Shown: piece by piece, positions 1 through 5,702 of the stretch | Layout of the letters: each line of letters begins with the position of its first letter | Position numbering within the stretch: the first letter of the stretch is position 1 | From: Bacteroidota bacterium | GTDB lineage: Bacteria; Bacteroidota; Bacteroidia; 2-12-FULL-35-15 | Assembly (NCBI GenBank): GCA_026391935.1 | Contig: JAPLDC010000298.1 | Span: 1-8,641, forward strand | Reading direction: 5' to 3' | DNA: 8,641 nucleotides | Position numbers and translations under genes: made by a program | The notes under the pieces: model-generated | Told to the model about the DNA's origin: nothing | Databases searched by the model: none | Seen by the model: only the letters and a program-made list of their open reading frames with translations

Positions 1-438
1 AAAATGTTTGACATCAAGGTTGCCTATAAATGGTACGATGTTAAAACAACATATAATTATGAATTACTCGACAAGCCCTATATTCCTAAGCATCGCGTGA
101 TGTTTAATATGGCATATTCAACATATATGGATATTTGGAAATTTGATTTCACAACAAATTGGCTAGGAGATAGCAGATTGCCAAGTACCGAATTATCACC
201 TATTGAATATAAATTACCGAAACATTCAAACCCTTACTTTTTAATAAATGCGCAGATTACAAAAAAATTTAAAACATTTGAACTTTACTTGGGTTGCGAA
301 AACATTTTGAATTACACTCAGAAAAATCCAATCATTGCCTCAGAAAACCCATTTGGCAGCAACTTCGATGCTTCAATGATCTATGCGCCTATAGAAGGTC
401 GAAATATTTATGGAGGATTTAGAATGAGTATCAAATAA
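1..438 (+). CDS. TonB-dependent receptor, C-terminal barrel fragment (5' end outside window)
   Basis: The reading frame is open from the first base (a Lys codon precedes the Met at 4), so this is the end of a longer gene and the Met at 4 is not a real start. The visible 145 residues alternate aromatic/polar beta-strands and turns (for example WKFDFTTNWLGDSRLP, FELYLGCENILNYTQ) and end in an aromatic/basic strand, RNIYGGFRMSIK. This pattern is typical of the last strands of TonB-dependent outer-membrane receptors, which import scarce ligands such as metal chelates using TonB/ExbBD energy. The plug domain and any carboxypeptidase-like N-terminal domain are outside the window. The HMA gene follows after 34 bases, so the two probably share a transcript; that context suggests a metal-related substrate, which is inference. 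Family call is fairly sure; the substrate is unknown. Confidence 0.8.
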   Translation, partial: KMFDIKVAYKWYDVKTTYNYELLDKPYIPKHRVMFNMAYSTYMDIWKFDFTTNWLGDSRLPSTELSPIEYKLPKHSNPYFLINAQITKKFKTFELYLGCENILNYTQKNPIIASENPFGSNFDASMIYAPIEGRNIYGGFRMSIK

Positions 439-472
439 TAATTAACGGAATTAAAAATCAAAAACTAAAAAA

Positions 473-832
473 ATGAAAAGAAAACTATTTACGGGAATAA
501 TAGCTGTGCTTTTGCTATTTTCTTCAAACGTAAAAGCACAAGATTTAAAAAGTGCGGAAATTAAAATTAAAACTTCTGCAACATGCGACATGTGCAAAAA
601 AACAATAGAAAGTGCTCTCGCTTTCGAAAAAGGAGTAAAAAAATCAACGTTGGATGTACCTACAAAAATAGTTACAGTTGTATACAACCCTAAGAAAACA
701 TCGCCAGAAAAAATCCGATTGGCAATTTCCAATGCAGGTTATGAAGCTGACAGCTTAAAAGCAAATCCTAAAGCTTGGAGCAACTTAGAAGATTGTTGCA
801 AAAAAGGCACCAAGTGTGAAGAAAAAAAATAA
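473..832 (+). CDS. Secreted heavy-metal-associated (HMA) domain protein
   Basis: This 119-residue protein starts with a signal peptide (residues 1-22, KRK then a hydrophobic run ending VKAQ), so it should be periplasmic. Residues about 28-95 fit the HMA ferredoxin-like fold of MerP, CopZ and Atx1. The metal loop is TSATCDMC with Cys38 and Cys41, a variant of the usual GMTCxxC lacking Gly-Met. The end of the fold carries ISNAGYEAD, closely resembling the MerP/CopZ ending. HMA domains bind Cu(I), Zn(II) or Hg(II) through the two cysteines and hand them to partners. After the domain comes a short tail with Cys108, Cys109 and Cys115 (DCCKKGTKC), which may add a second thiol site. It follows the TonB receptor by 34 bases, consistent with handling a metal imported by it. 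The ATG at 473 is preceded by an A-rich leader. The metal identity cannot be read from sequence. Confidence 0.88.
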   Translation: MKRKLFTGIIAVLLLFSSNVKAQDLKSAEIKIKTSATCDMCKKTIESALAFEKGVKKSTLDVPTKIVTVVYNPKKTSPEKIRLAISNAGYEADSLKANPKAWSNLEDCCKKGTKCEEKK

Positions 833-859
833 TTGTTGAAGTCCTCTATTTTCAATAAT
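832..859 (+). terminator. Weak hairpin after the HMA gene
   Basis: An inverted repeat begins at the last base of the HMA stop codon: ATTGTTGAA (832-840) pairs with TTCAATAAT (851-859), nine pairs including one G-U, around a 10-base loop. It is AT-rich and has no following T run, so it may be only a weak terminator, an mRNA 3' stabiliser, or chance. Confidence 0.2.
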
Positions 860-912
860 GATTGAATACTAATAATTGTAGCATTTTAGAACAATTTTAA
901 AAATAATTTCAG

Positions 913-920
913 TAAATTTG
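913..920 (+). promoter_or_regulatory. Candidate Bacteroidota -7 box upstream of P1
   Basis: TAAATTTG matches the Bacteroidota -7 consensus TAnnTTTG. It sits in the 190-base gap between the HMA gene and P1, about 100 bases before the P1 start. No good -33 TTTG is found at the expected 19-21 base spacing, so this is only a half-match in AT-rich DNA. Confidence 0.28.
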
Positions 921-1022
921 ATTCAATGAATACTTTGATATTCAAATAAATGGAAATAAGTATAGCAATCAAAATCACTATAAACTCTTTAAAATATCAA
1001 TGATCGCAAATAAATAAAACCA

Positions 1023-1796
1023 ATGAAAAAAATAATACTAATTACACTTGCCGGAATTTTATCTTGTTTTGGCGTTGCGCAGACTACTGCAACAGATTTT
1101 AATGTAAATGATTGCTCGGGTATAAATCACCACCTATTTGCCGAATTAGATGCAGGTAAAGTTGTTGTAATTACTCTTGTTATGCCTTGCACATCTTGTA
1201 TCGCACCCTCAGTATCCGCTTATAACGAAGTATTGAACTATGCAACTACGTATCCCGGTCGTGTCGTATTTTATTTATCAGACGATCTTGGTACTGCAAG
1301 TTGTTCATCAATTACAAGCTGGGGAACAGCAAATGGAATAACCGGAGTTCCAGTGTTTTGCAATACCGCTGTAAAGCAATCTGATTACGGCACAGCAGCT
1401 ATGCCTAAAATTGTTGTTTTGGGAGGACCTGCACATACAGTTCTTTTTAATCAAAACAATGGATTGAATGTTACAAATTTTAATGCTGCAATTAATTTGG
1501 GATTAACAGCAGGGATCTTTGAAAATTCAAAATCCGATTTCAAATTGTCAGTTTTTCCGAATCCTTCAACTACAAGCAAAACCACTATTAACTATACTTT
1601 AAAAGAAGGTTCTGATGTTACAGTTGATATCTATAACACGATTGGAGAAAAAGTTAAGACTATCGCTCTTGAAAAACAAGCAGAAGGAAAACACGAATCT
1701 ATTTTAGATTTTGAAACATTGACAAATGGAATTTATTTCATGAAATTGAATGCCGGAGATTCTTCTCAGGTTCTCAAATTCAGTGTTTCACATTAA
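1023..1796 (+). CDS. Thioredoxin-like protein with T9SS C-terminal sorting domain (P1)
   Basis: This is a 257-residue exported protein. Residues 1-19 form a Sec signal peptide. Residues about 25-165 look like a thioredoxin fold: a beta-strand (KVVVITLVM) leads into CTSC (Cys56, Cys59), and Pro128 in AAMPKIVVLGG sits where the cis-Pro loop of thioredoxins falls. Cys31, Cys94 and Cys113 are extra. Residues about 173-257 form a type A T9SS sorting domain, starting LSVFPNPS and containing NGIYFMKL, so the mature protein should cross the outer membrane by T9SS and be secreted or held at the surface. P2 (2825-3601) is a paralogue with Cys31, Cys56, Cys59 and Cys94 at identical positions. The role could be disulfide chemistry or metal binding at the cell surface; sequence alone does not decide. 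The stop codon abuts, in frame, the coding sequence of the following barrel gene, which is unusual. Confidence 0.82.
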   Translation: MKKIILITLAGILSCFGVAQTTATDFNVNDCSGINHHLFAELDAGKVVVITLVMPCTSCIAPSVSAYNEVLNYATTYPGRVVFYLSDDLGTASCSSITSWGTANGITGVPVFCNTAVKQSDYGTAAMPKIVVLGGPAHTVLFNQNNGLNVTNFNAAINLGLTAGIFENSKSDFKLSVFPNPSTTSKTTINYTLKEGSDVTVDIYNTIGEKVKTIALEKQAEGKHESILDFETLTNGIYFMKLNAGDSSQVLKFSVSH

Positions 1797-1934
1797 GATC
1801 ATATAGCTTCTCAGGGAGTTTTACAAGACCGACAAGTTGAAGTTGCAGCAAATTATCAATATATAAACACGAATAAATTTAAAGCCGGAGACAGAGATAC
1901 GGCAGCCTTATTTGATGGTTTCACAAGCAACTAT
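1797..1934 (+). other. Coding-like 46-codon stretch without a start codon, 5' part of the barrel gene
   Basis: Immediately after the P1 stop (TAA at 1794-1796) the same reading frame stays open for 46 codons up to the first ATG at 1935. The translation (beginning DHIASQGVLQDRQVEVAANY) reads like real protein: it contains an apparent first beta-strand (VEVAANYQYINT) that leads naturally into the barrel strands after 1935. No ATG, GTG or TTG occurs in this frame in the stretch, and there is no signal peptide, although a barrel protein needs one. I infer that the mature N-terminus of the barrel protein is encoded here and that its start codon and signal peptide have been lost by deletion in the genome or by an assembly error. 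Confidence 0.6.
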
Positions 1935-2813
1935 ATGTATCTACGATTAGCATATGGTCTGACAAAAAATCTGACAATGTCTGTTGAATCCGGATATTAT
2001 TTAAATAAAACACAAGTCGGATTAAACAAAGTGGATACATTTAGTTCAGCAGGAATTGGTGATCTAATTTTATTTCCTAGATATGACGTATTAAACAGAA
2101 CATCAGAAAAAAAACGCACGGAAATCACCTTGGGTATCGGACTAAAAATTCCACTAGGAATGTATGATGACTCAACACTCTTTTACACAAACCCCTATAC
2201 AGGCAAACAACTTTTCAGGCCATCACCTCCTTCTGTGCAGCCTTCAACAGGAGCGAACGATTTTATTTTTTATGGCTTTTTCTATAGAGGATATCCTGAA
2301 AAAAAATTCAGAATTTTCATGAATACATTATACGTGCGTAAAGGCTGGAGTCCTATCGGAGCAAAATTTGGTGATTACGCAAGTGTCGGTTTATTTGCTG
2401 GTCAAACATTTTTCAAAAAGCTCGGAGTTACTATACAGATAAAAGGAGAAATGATCGGAAAGATGAAAGCAAGCCAAAATGCAGATGACATGATGAATAT
2501 GTATAATGTGGATATTGTTTCAACAGGCAGCAGAAAAATATTATTTGTTCCTCAACTTAGTTATAGCTACAAAAATTTCTCTGTTTATGCATTGACTGAA
2601 ATTCCGCTTTACCAGTATGTTAACAAAGTACAAGTAGCATCTCATGTTCAGGCAACTGTTGGGATTTCATATCGATTTAATGCGTATAAAAAAATAGCCG
2701 TTAAAAGTGATTCGCAAAGTCTTTATGTTTGTCCGATGGGCTGTGTTGGAAGCGAAAGCAATGAACCTGGAAAATGCAAAGAATGCGGAATGGAATTAAT
2801 AAAAAGAAAATAA
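1935..2813 (+). CDS. Outer-membrane beta-barrel-like protein with C-terminal heavy-metal-binding tail (5' end apparently truncated)
   Basis: From the first ATG the product is 292 residues; coding sequence seems to begin earlier, at 1797 (separate entry), giving 338 codons. The body is a series of amphipathic aromatic-rich beta-strands with turns (YMYLRLAYGLTKNLTMSVESG, KRTEITLGIGLKIPLG), resembling the transporter or MetA-pathway-like outer-membrane barrels of Bacteroidota; no catalytic motif is seen. The C-terminus, residues 264-288, is a heavy-metal-binding domain of the YxCPM...PGKCxxCGMEL type, with Cys266, Cys270, Cys281 and Cys284 and Met268/Met286. That domain is known from copper and heavy-metal efflux proteins. 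A barrel with this tail suggests metal passage or sensing at the outer membrane (inference). P2 starts 11 bases after the stop, so they are likely co-transcribed. With the ATG at 1935 the product lacks a signal peptide and first strand, so it may be non-functional as assembled. Confidence 0.68.
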   Translation: MYLRLAYGLTKNLTMSVESGYYLNKTQVGLNKVDTFSSAGIGDLILFPRYDVLNRTSEKKRTEITLGIGLKIPLGMYDDSTLFYTNPYTGKQLFRPSPPSVQPSTGANDFIFYGFFYRGYPEKKFRIFMNTLYVRKGWSPIGAKFGDYASVGLFAGQTFFKKLGVTIQIKGEMIGKMKASQNADDMMNMYNVDIVSTGSRKILFVPQLSYSYKNFSVYALTEIPLYQYVNKVQVASHVQATVGISYRFNAYKKIAVKSDSQSLYVCPMGCVGSESNEPGKCKECGMELIKRK

Positions 2814-2824
2814 AAAACAATCGA

Positions 2825-3601
2825 ATGAAAAAAATATTGACACTTACTTCTGTATTATTATTTATTTCACTTTCAAATTACGCACAAACAGCTGTAGACT
2901 GGACCAAACTAGATTGTTCAGGAATCAGCCATAATCTTTATACGTATTTAAATAATGAGGATGTTGTAATTATGGAATTTGCTATGGGTTGTAGCAGTTG
3001 TACCAATGCCGGAGCACGACTTCTCAGTACTAAAGATAAATATGCCATCTCAAATCCCGGGAAAGTAAACGTATTTTATATGGATTACTGGCCTGGAAAT
3101 ACCTGTGCAACTGTTGTTTTACCTACAACTACGCCTTATGCCTTTGATGCTGTATTTGATCATTCACTTGCAGAAAAAGATAATTATTTTGCTAGCTCCT
3201 CTCCAATGCCCGGTATTGCAATTGCTGCGGGAAGTTCACATCAGATAATTTATCAGGTAAATAGTTTTGTTGATGCTGATACTACATTAATTGAACAAGC
3301 AATCACTGCATTTTTCGCAACAGCAAACATTAAAGAAAACCTTTTCGAAAATACAATAACACTTTCTCCAAATCCCTCCACTGGAGATGTAATAATTAAT
3401 TTTACAAATACAGAAACAGAAAACATTAATATTTCACTTTTTAATTTAAATGGTCAATTGATTAAAGGACTCTTTAATGAGAAAGTATCAGTTGGAGATT
3501 TCAAAAAAATAATTGATATCCGATCCTATCCTAAAGGCTTATATTACATTAACATTTCCAATTCAAAATACTCAATTCACAAAAAGATAGTTGTAAATTA
3601 A
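2825..3601 (+). CDS. Thioredoxin-like protein with T9SS C-terminal sorting domain (P2)
   Basis: The start at 2825 gives 258 residues opening with a clean signal peptide (MKKILTLTSVLLF...NYAQ, residues 1-21); an in-frame ATG 51 bases upstream lies inside the barrel gene and would bury the signal. Residues about 25-168 are thioredoxin-like: strand DVVIMEFAM then CSSC (Cys56, Cys59), and Pro129 in SSPMPGIAIA at the cis-Pro position. Cys31 (LDCSGISHNLY) and Cys94 match P1 exactly. Residues about 178-258 are a T9SS type A sorting domain (LSPNPSTGD start, YPKGLYYINI, ending KKIVVN). The protein is thus predicted to be secreted through T9SS. P1 and P2 are diverged paralogues flanking the barrel gene, arguing that the three form one functional unit, perhaps surface thiol/metal chemistry. 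No enzymatic activity can be assigned with confidence. Confidence 0.82.
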   Translation: MKKILTLTSVLLFISLSNYAQTAVDWTKLDCSGISHNLYTYLNNEDVVIMEFAMGCSSCTNAGARLLSTKDKYAISNPGKVNVFYMDYWPGNTCATVVLPTTTPYAFDAVFDHSLAEKDNYFASSSPMPGIAIAAGSSHQIIYQVNSFVDADTTLIEQAITAFFATANIKENLFENTITLSPNPSTGDVIINFTNTETENINISLFNLNGQLIKGLFNEKVSVGDFKKIIDIRSYPKGLYYINISNSKYSIHKKIVVN

Positions 3602-3608
3602 GTCCCTT

Positions 3609-3625
3609 ATCAGATTTCTTCTGAT
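3609..3625 (+). terminator. Small hairpin after P2
   Basis: ATCAGA (3609-3614) and TCTGAT (3620-3625) form a six-pair stem with a five-base loop, eight bases after the P2 stop. There is no T run, so it is at best a weak terminator or transcript 3' end. Confidence 0.22.
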
Positions 3626-3632
3626 TATGTTG

Positions 3633-3640
3633 TACATTTG
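3633..3640 (+). promoter_or_regulatory. Candidate -7 box upstream of the small Cys/His protein
   Basis: TACATTTG matches the Bacteroidota -7 consensus TAnnTTTG exactly. If used, transcription would begin a few bases downstream, between the two candidate TTG starts at 3638 and 3659, which favours the later one and gives a very short leader. No clear -33 TTTG is present at the right spacing. Confidence 0.33.
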
Positions 3641-3658
3641 TTTCATAACGAAATACTA

Positions 3659-4027
3659 TTGAAATCATTTATTGCACTATTAATTGCTTTTGCCATTATT
3701 TTCCAATCAGCCGGAAAGCTAATTATTATTGTGCATTACTCCTTAAACAAAGAATACATTTCAAAAAACTTATGTGAAAACAGAGCAAAGCCAAAAATGC
3801 ATTGCAACGGTAAATGTCATTTAAAAAAGGAATTACAAAAAGAAGACAAGAAAGATAATTCTCCATCAAATAATTTAAAAGAAAAGTATGAAGTACAATT
3901 TTTCGAAAAATTTAAAAAAATAATAAATATCCTGCCTTTCAGCGAAAGAGAAAAAGCTACAACAACTTATTTGTTTCCATTCTCATCTGAGGACCTGAGC
4001 GCCATATTTCACCCACCACAATCATAA
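3659..4027 (+). CDS. Small membrane-anchored protein with a His/Cys cluster, family unnamed
   Basis: The TTG at 3659 gives 122 residues beginning MKSFIALLIAFAIIFQSAGK, a hydrophobic segment (residues 4-26) that is a membrane anchor or uncleaved signal. No ATG occurs in frame before residue 47; a second TTG at 3638 would add seven residues but lies inside a possible promoter box. Residues 37-59 hold the only conserved-looking motif: NLCENR followed by MHCNGKCHLKKEL, with Met47, His48, Cys49, Cys53 and His54, plus Cys39. The rest is Lys/Glu-rich and probably flexible. I recall similar short proteins with an NLCxNR...CxGxCxLxKxL pattern in Bacteroidota, often uncharacterised; I know no experimentally defined function. 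The clustered Met, His and Cys ligands and the neighbours point to soft-metal binding in the periplasm, which is inference. It lies 57 bases after P2. Confidence 0.65.
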   Translation: MKSFIALLIAFAIIFQSAGKLIIIVHYSLNKEYISKNLCENRAKPKMHCNGKCHLKKELQKEDKKDNSPSNNLKEKYEVQFFEKFKKIINILPFSEREKATTTYLFPFSSEDLSAIFHPPQS

Positions 4028-4169
4028 TTAACGATAAAATTTAATTTTCCGTGTTGCCTTTTTGCAGATGGCATAAACTATTAACATTTCTGTTGATGGA
4101 TGTTTTTTTACATGCAATTATTTGGTTACGGGAAAAAGTTCACATTTTTAGAACTACTTTTTAGAAAAA

Positions 4170-4188
4170 CAAATCAATTATCGATTTG
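4170..4188. repeat. Inverted repeat upstream of the MbnP-like gene
   Basis: CAAATC (4170-4175) and GATTTG (4183-4188) are inverted around seven bases, ending 34 bases before the MbnP-like start. Its arms match the palindrome CAAATCGATTTG at 5617-5628 upstream of the cytochrome gene. It could be a shared operator, but in DNA this AT-rich chance is a fair alternative. Confidence 0.22.
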
Positions 4189-4222
4189 TTATATTTTTAT
4201 TTATCTAATAATTATAAATATT

Positions 4223-5011
4223 ATGAAACCACATAAAATATTTTTCGCATTTTTTTTATCAGTTACACTTCTTGCTTCATCTTGTAAAAAAGACAAAGAT
4301 GAAGAAACGCCAACACCTTCAGTTCCCGCTGCCACATCTGGAAGCCTGGCACTTCATTTTGAAAATATGGTGGGAGATAGTGCCTTGGTAATGAATACCG
4401 AATCATATGTAACTGCAAACAATGATACAATTACTGTTTCTGCATTTAAATATTATATCAGCAACATTGTATTAACTAAAAGCGGTGGAGGAACATATGT
4501 TGAAAATGAGAGTTACCATTTAATTGATGCTTCTGACTTATTAACCGGTGAATTTACTCTTCCAAATGTTCCTTTCGGGGATTACACAGGAATTACATTT
4601 ATGATCGGTGTTGACAGTACACGGAATGTTTCAGGTGCACAAACCGGAGCATTAGATCCTGTAAATGGAATGTACATGGGAATGGGTGCAGGTTATATCC
4701 AAGCAACCTTGGAAGGATTATCTCCACAGTCAACATCTGGAGGGCACATGTTCATGTACCAAGTTGCTGGATTCCAAGGAATATACAACCCTCTTAAAAC
4801 TATTTCTCCAACTTTTTCAGGTGGTATCGCCACTGTCACATCAAGTGTTATTCCAGAAATTCACTTCAAAACGAATTTATTAGAATGGTTCACAACGCCT
4901 AACAACATTAGCATTTCCGCTGTGAGTATGGTAATGTCTGTTAACTCAACAAGTCTAAATTTCGCTGACAACTATGCAGACATGATAAGCGTTGAACACA
5001 TACACAATTAA
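4223..5011 (+). CDS. MbnP-like copper-binding lipoprotein
   Basis: The ATG at 4223 gives 262 residues with a lipoprotein signal (hydrophobic residues 5-18, LLASSC with Cys21, then KKDKDEE); starting at the upstream ATG at 4100 would add 41 residues and bury it. Residues about 40-262 fit the MbnP family: LALHFENMVGDSAL near the start, FKYYISNIVL, YHLIDAS, the GVDSTRNVSGAQTGALDP block at about 129-146, and the ending ADMISVEHIHN. MbnP is a copper-binding protein first found beside methanobactin genes; in that system a MauG-like dihaem enzyme, MbnH, converts a Trp of MbnP to kynurenine. No MbnH gene is in this window. Where I expect Trp-x-Trp after GMY, this protein has Met152-Gly-Met154, and HMFM follows at 175-178, so the putative site is Met/His-rich. 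Likely outer-membrane or periplasmic copper binding. A terminator-like hairpin follows eight bases after the stop. Confidence 0.82.
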   Translation: MKPHKIFFAFFLSVTLLASSCKKDKDEETPTPSVPAATSGSLALHFENMVGDSALVMNTESYVTANNDTITVSAFKYYISNIVLTKSGGGTYVENESYHLIDASDLLTGEFTLPNVPFGDYTGITFMIGVDSTRNVSGAQTGALDPVNGMYMGMGAGYIQATLEGLSPQSTSGGHMFMYQVAGFQGIYNPLKTISPTFSGGIATVTSSVIPEIHFKTNLLEWFTTPNNISISAVSMVMSVNSTSLNFADNYADMISVEHIHN

Positions 5012-5018
5012 TAAATAT

Positions 5019-5068
5019 AGTATCATATAGTCGCTTCGTGGATCTTTCTATTACGGCTATATGATACT
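5019..5068 (+). terminator. Hairpin terminator after the MbnP-like gene
   Basis: AGTATCATATAG (5019-5030) is perfectly inverted at 5057-5068, a 12-pair stem extended by three further pairs, one of them G-U, leaving a loop of about 20 bases. It begins eight bases after the stop codon and is followed by the T-rich TTTATAATTTCT. The position suits transcription termination; the stem is AT-rich and the loop is large. Confidence 0.5.
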
Positions 5069-5218
5069 TTTATAATTTCTAAAAGGAGTCAATTGCAATT
5101 TGATAATCTGACTAATAATTTATAGGCATAAAAAATATTTTTATAAGAAAAAAACTAACAAAAGAAATATCATTTTATATCAAGAAAAGAACCTTAACTT
5201 TAACTTAAATTAAAAAAA

Positions 5219-5602
5219 ATGAAACATTCATTTAGGTATTTAGCAATTCTTTATTTCGTTACTTTAATTGCAATGACTATCACGTCATGTAAAAAAGAAG
5301 GAACCGGTGGAAAATCTAGTGTAAGTGGAAGTGTAAAGCACCATTCCAGACTTATTCCCAACGCTATTGTTTACATAAAATATGGTGCAACAGAATTTCC
5401 GGGAACAGATATTAGTAAGTATGATGACCACGTAACTTCGGATGCGGATGCACATTATGAATTCAAAGACCTGCGCAAAGGTGATTATTATTTGTATGGA
5501 GCTGGATACGACACGTATGGCCTTTTTAATGTTACCGGAGGCGTTGGTATAAAATTAAAATACAACAAGTCAATTACCATAGATGTTCCGGTAACGGAGT
5601 AA
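5219..5602 (+). CDS. Small lipoprotein with a carboxypeptidase-regulatory-like beta-sandwich
   Basis: The 127-residue product has a lipoprotein signal: a hydrophobic run, then MTITSC with Cys24 as the lipidated residue and KKEG after it. Residues about 34-127 read as one beta-sandwich repeat of the carboxypeptidase-regulatory-like/CNA-B type: SVSGSVKHHSRLIPNAIVYIKYG (strand, turn, strand), YEFKDLRKGDYYLYGAGYD (the usual F.DL..GDYYL signature), and a final ITIDVPV strand. Such domains are structural or ligand-binding modules on the cell surface and have no catalytic residues. His41 and His42 sit together in the first turn, but one pair is not enough to claim metal binding. It stands alone, 207 bases after MbnP and 100 bases before the cytochrome-propeller gene, so it may belong to the same regulon. 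The start is the only ATG that yields the lipobox. Confidence 0.72.
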   Translation: MKHSFRYLAILYFVTLIAMTITSCKKEGTGGKSSVSGSVKHHSRLIPNAIVYIKYGATEFPGTDISKYDDHVTSDADAHYEFKDLRKGDYYLYGAGYDTYGLFNVTGGVGIKLKYNKSITIDVPVTE

Positions 5603-5616
5603 AAAAATTTGAAGCT

Positions 5617-5628
5617 CAAATCGATTTG
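5617..5628. repeat. 12-base perfect palindrome upstream of the cytochrome-propeller gene
   Basis: CAAATCGATTTG reads the same on both strands, in the 100-base gap before the start at 5703. Half-sites match the inverted repeat at 4170-4188. A possible regulator binding site, or chance. Confidence 0.25.
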
Positions 5629-5702
5629 ACATCACGTTTTATTTTTTAAAGAACTACGATTAACGAAAAACTTAACCATTCCGATTTTTATTATTTATTA
5701 AA

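Noticed and set aside
451..732. Minus-strand open frame of 93 codons opposite the HMA gene
   Set aside because: It lies antisense to a well supported gene with signal peptide and metal motif, and its translation shows no recognisable family.
1023..2813. A single P1-barrel fusion gene interrupted by a point-mutation stop
   Set aside because: P1 ends with a complete T9SS sorting domain, which works only at the extreme C-terminus, so a native fusion through it is unlikely; a deletion or assembly join explains the junction better.
2774..2824. Upstream in-frame ATG extending P2 into the barrel gene
   Set aside because: The extension reads MQRMRNGINKKK..., is an out-of-frame translation of the barrel's conserved metal-binding tail, and would bury the clean signal peptide that starts at 2825.
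4100..4222. Upstream ATG extending the MbnP-like gene by 41 codons
   Set aside because: The added residues have no family similarity, and the ATG at 4223 gives a proper lipoprotein signal with Cys at position 21.
4665..4883. Plus-strand open frame of 72 codons inside the MbnP-like gene
   Set aside because: It is an alternate frame of a conserved coding region, with low-complexity Leu/Phe-rich content and no start context.
5080..5218. Possible -33/-7 promoter before the small lipoprotein (TTTG at 5099-5102 with TATA at about 5121)
   Set aside because: The -7 element does not match TAnnTTTG, so the pair is not better than chance in DNA this AT-rich.
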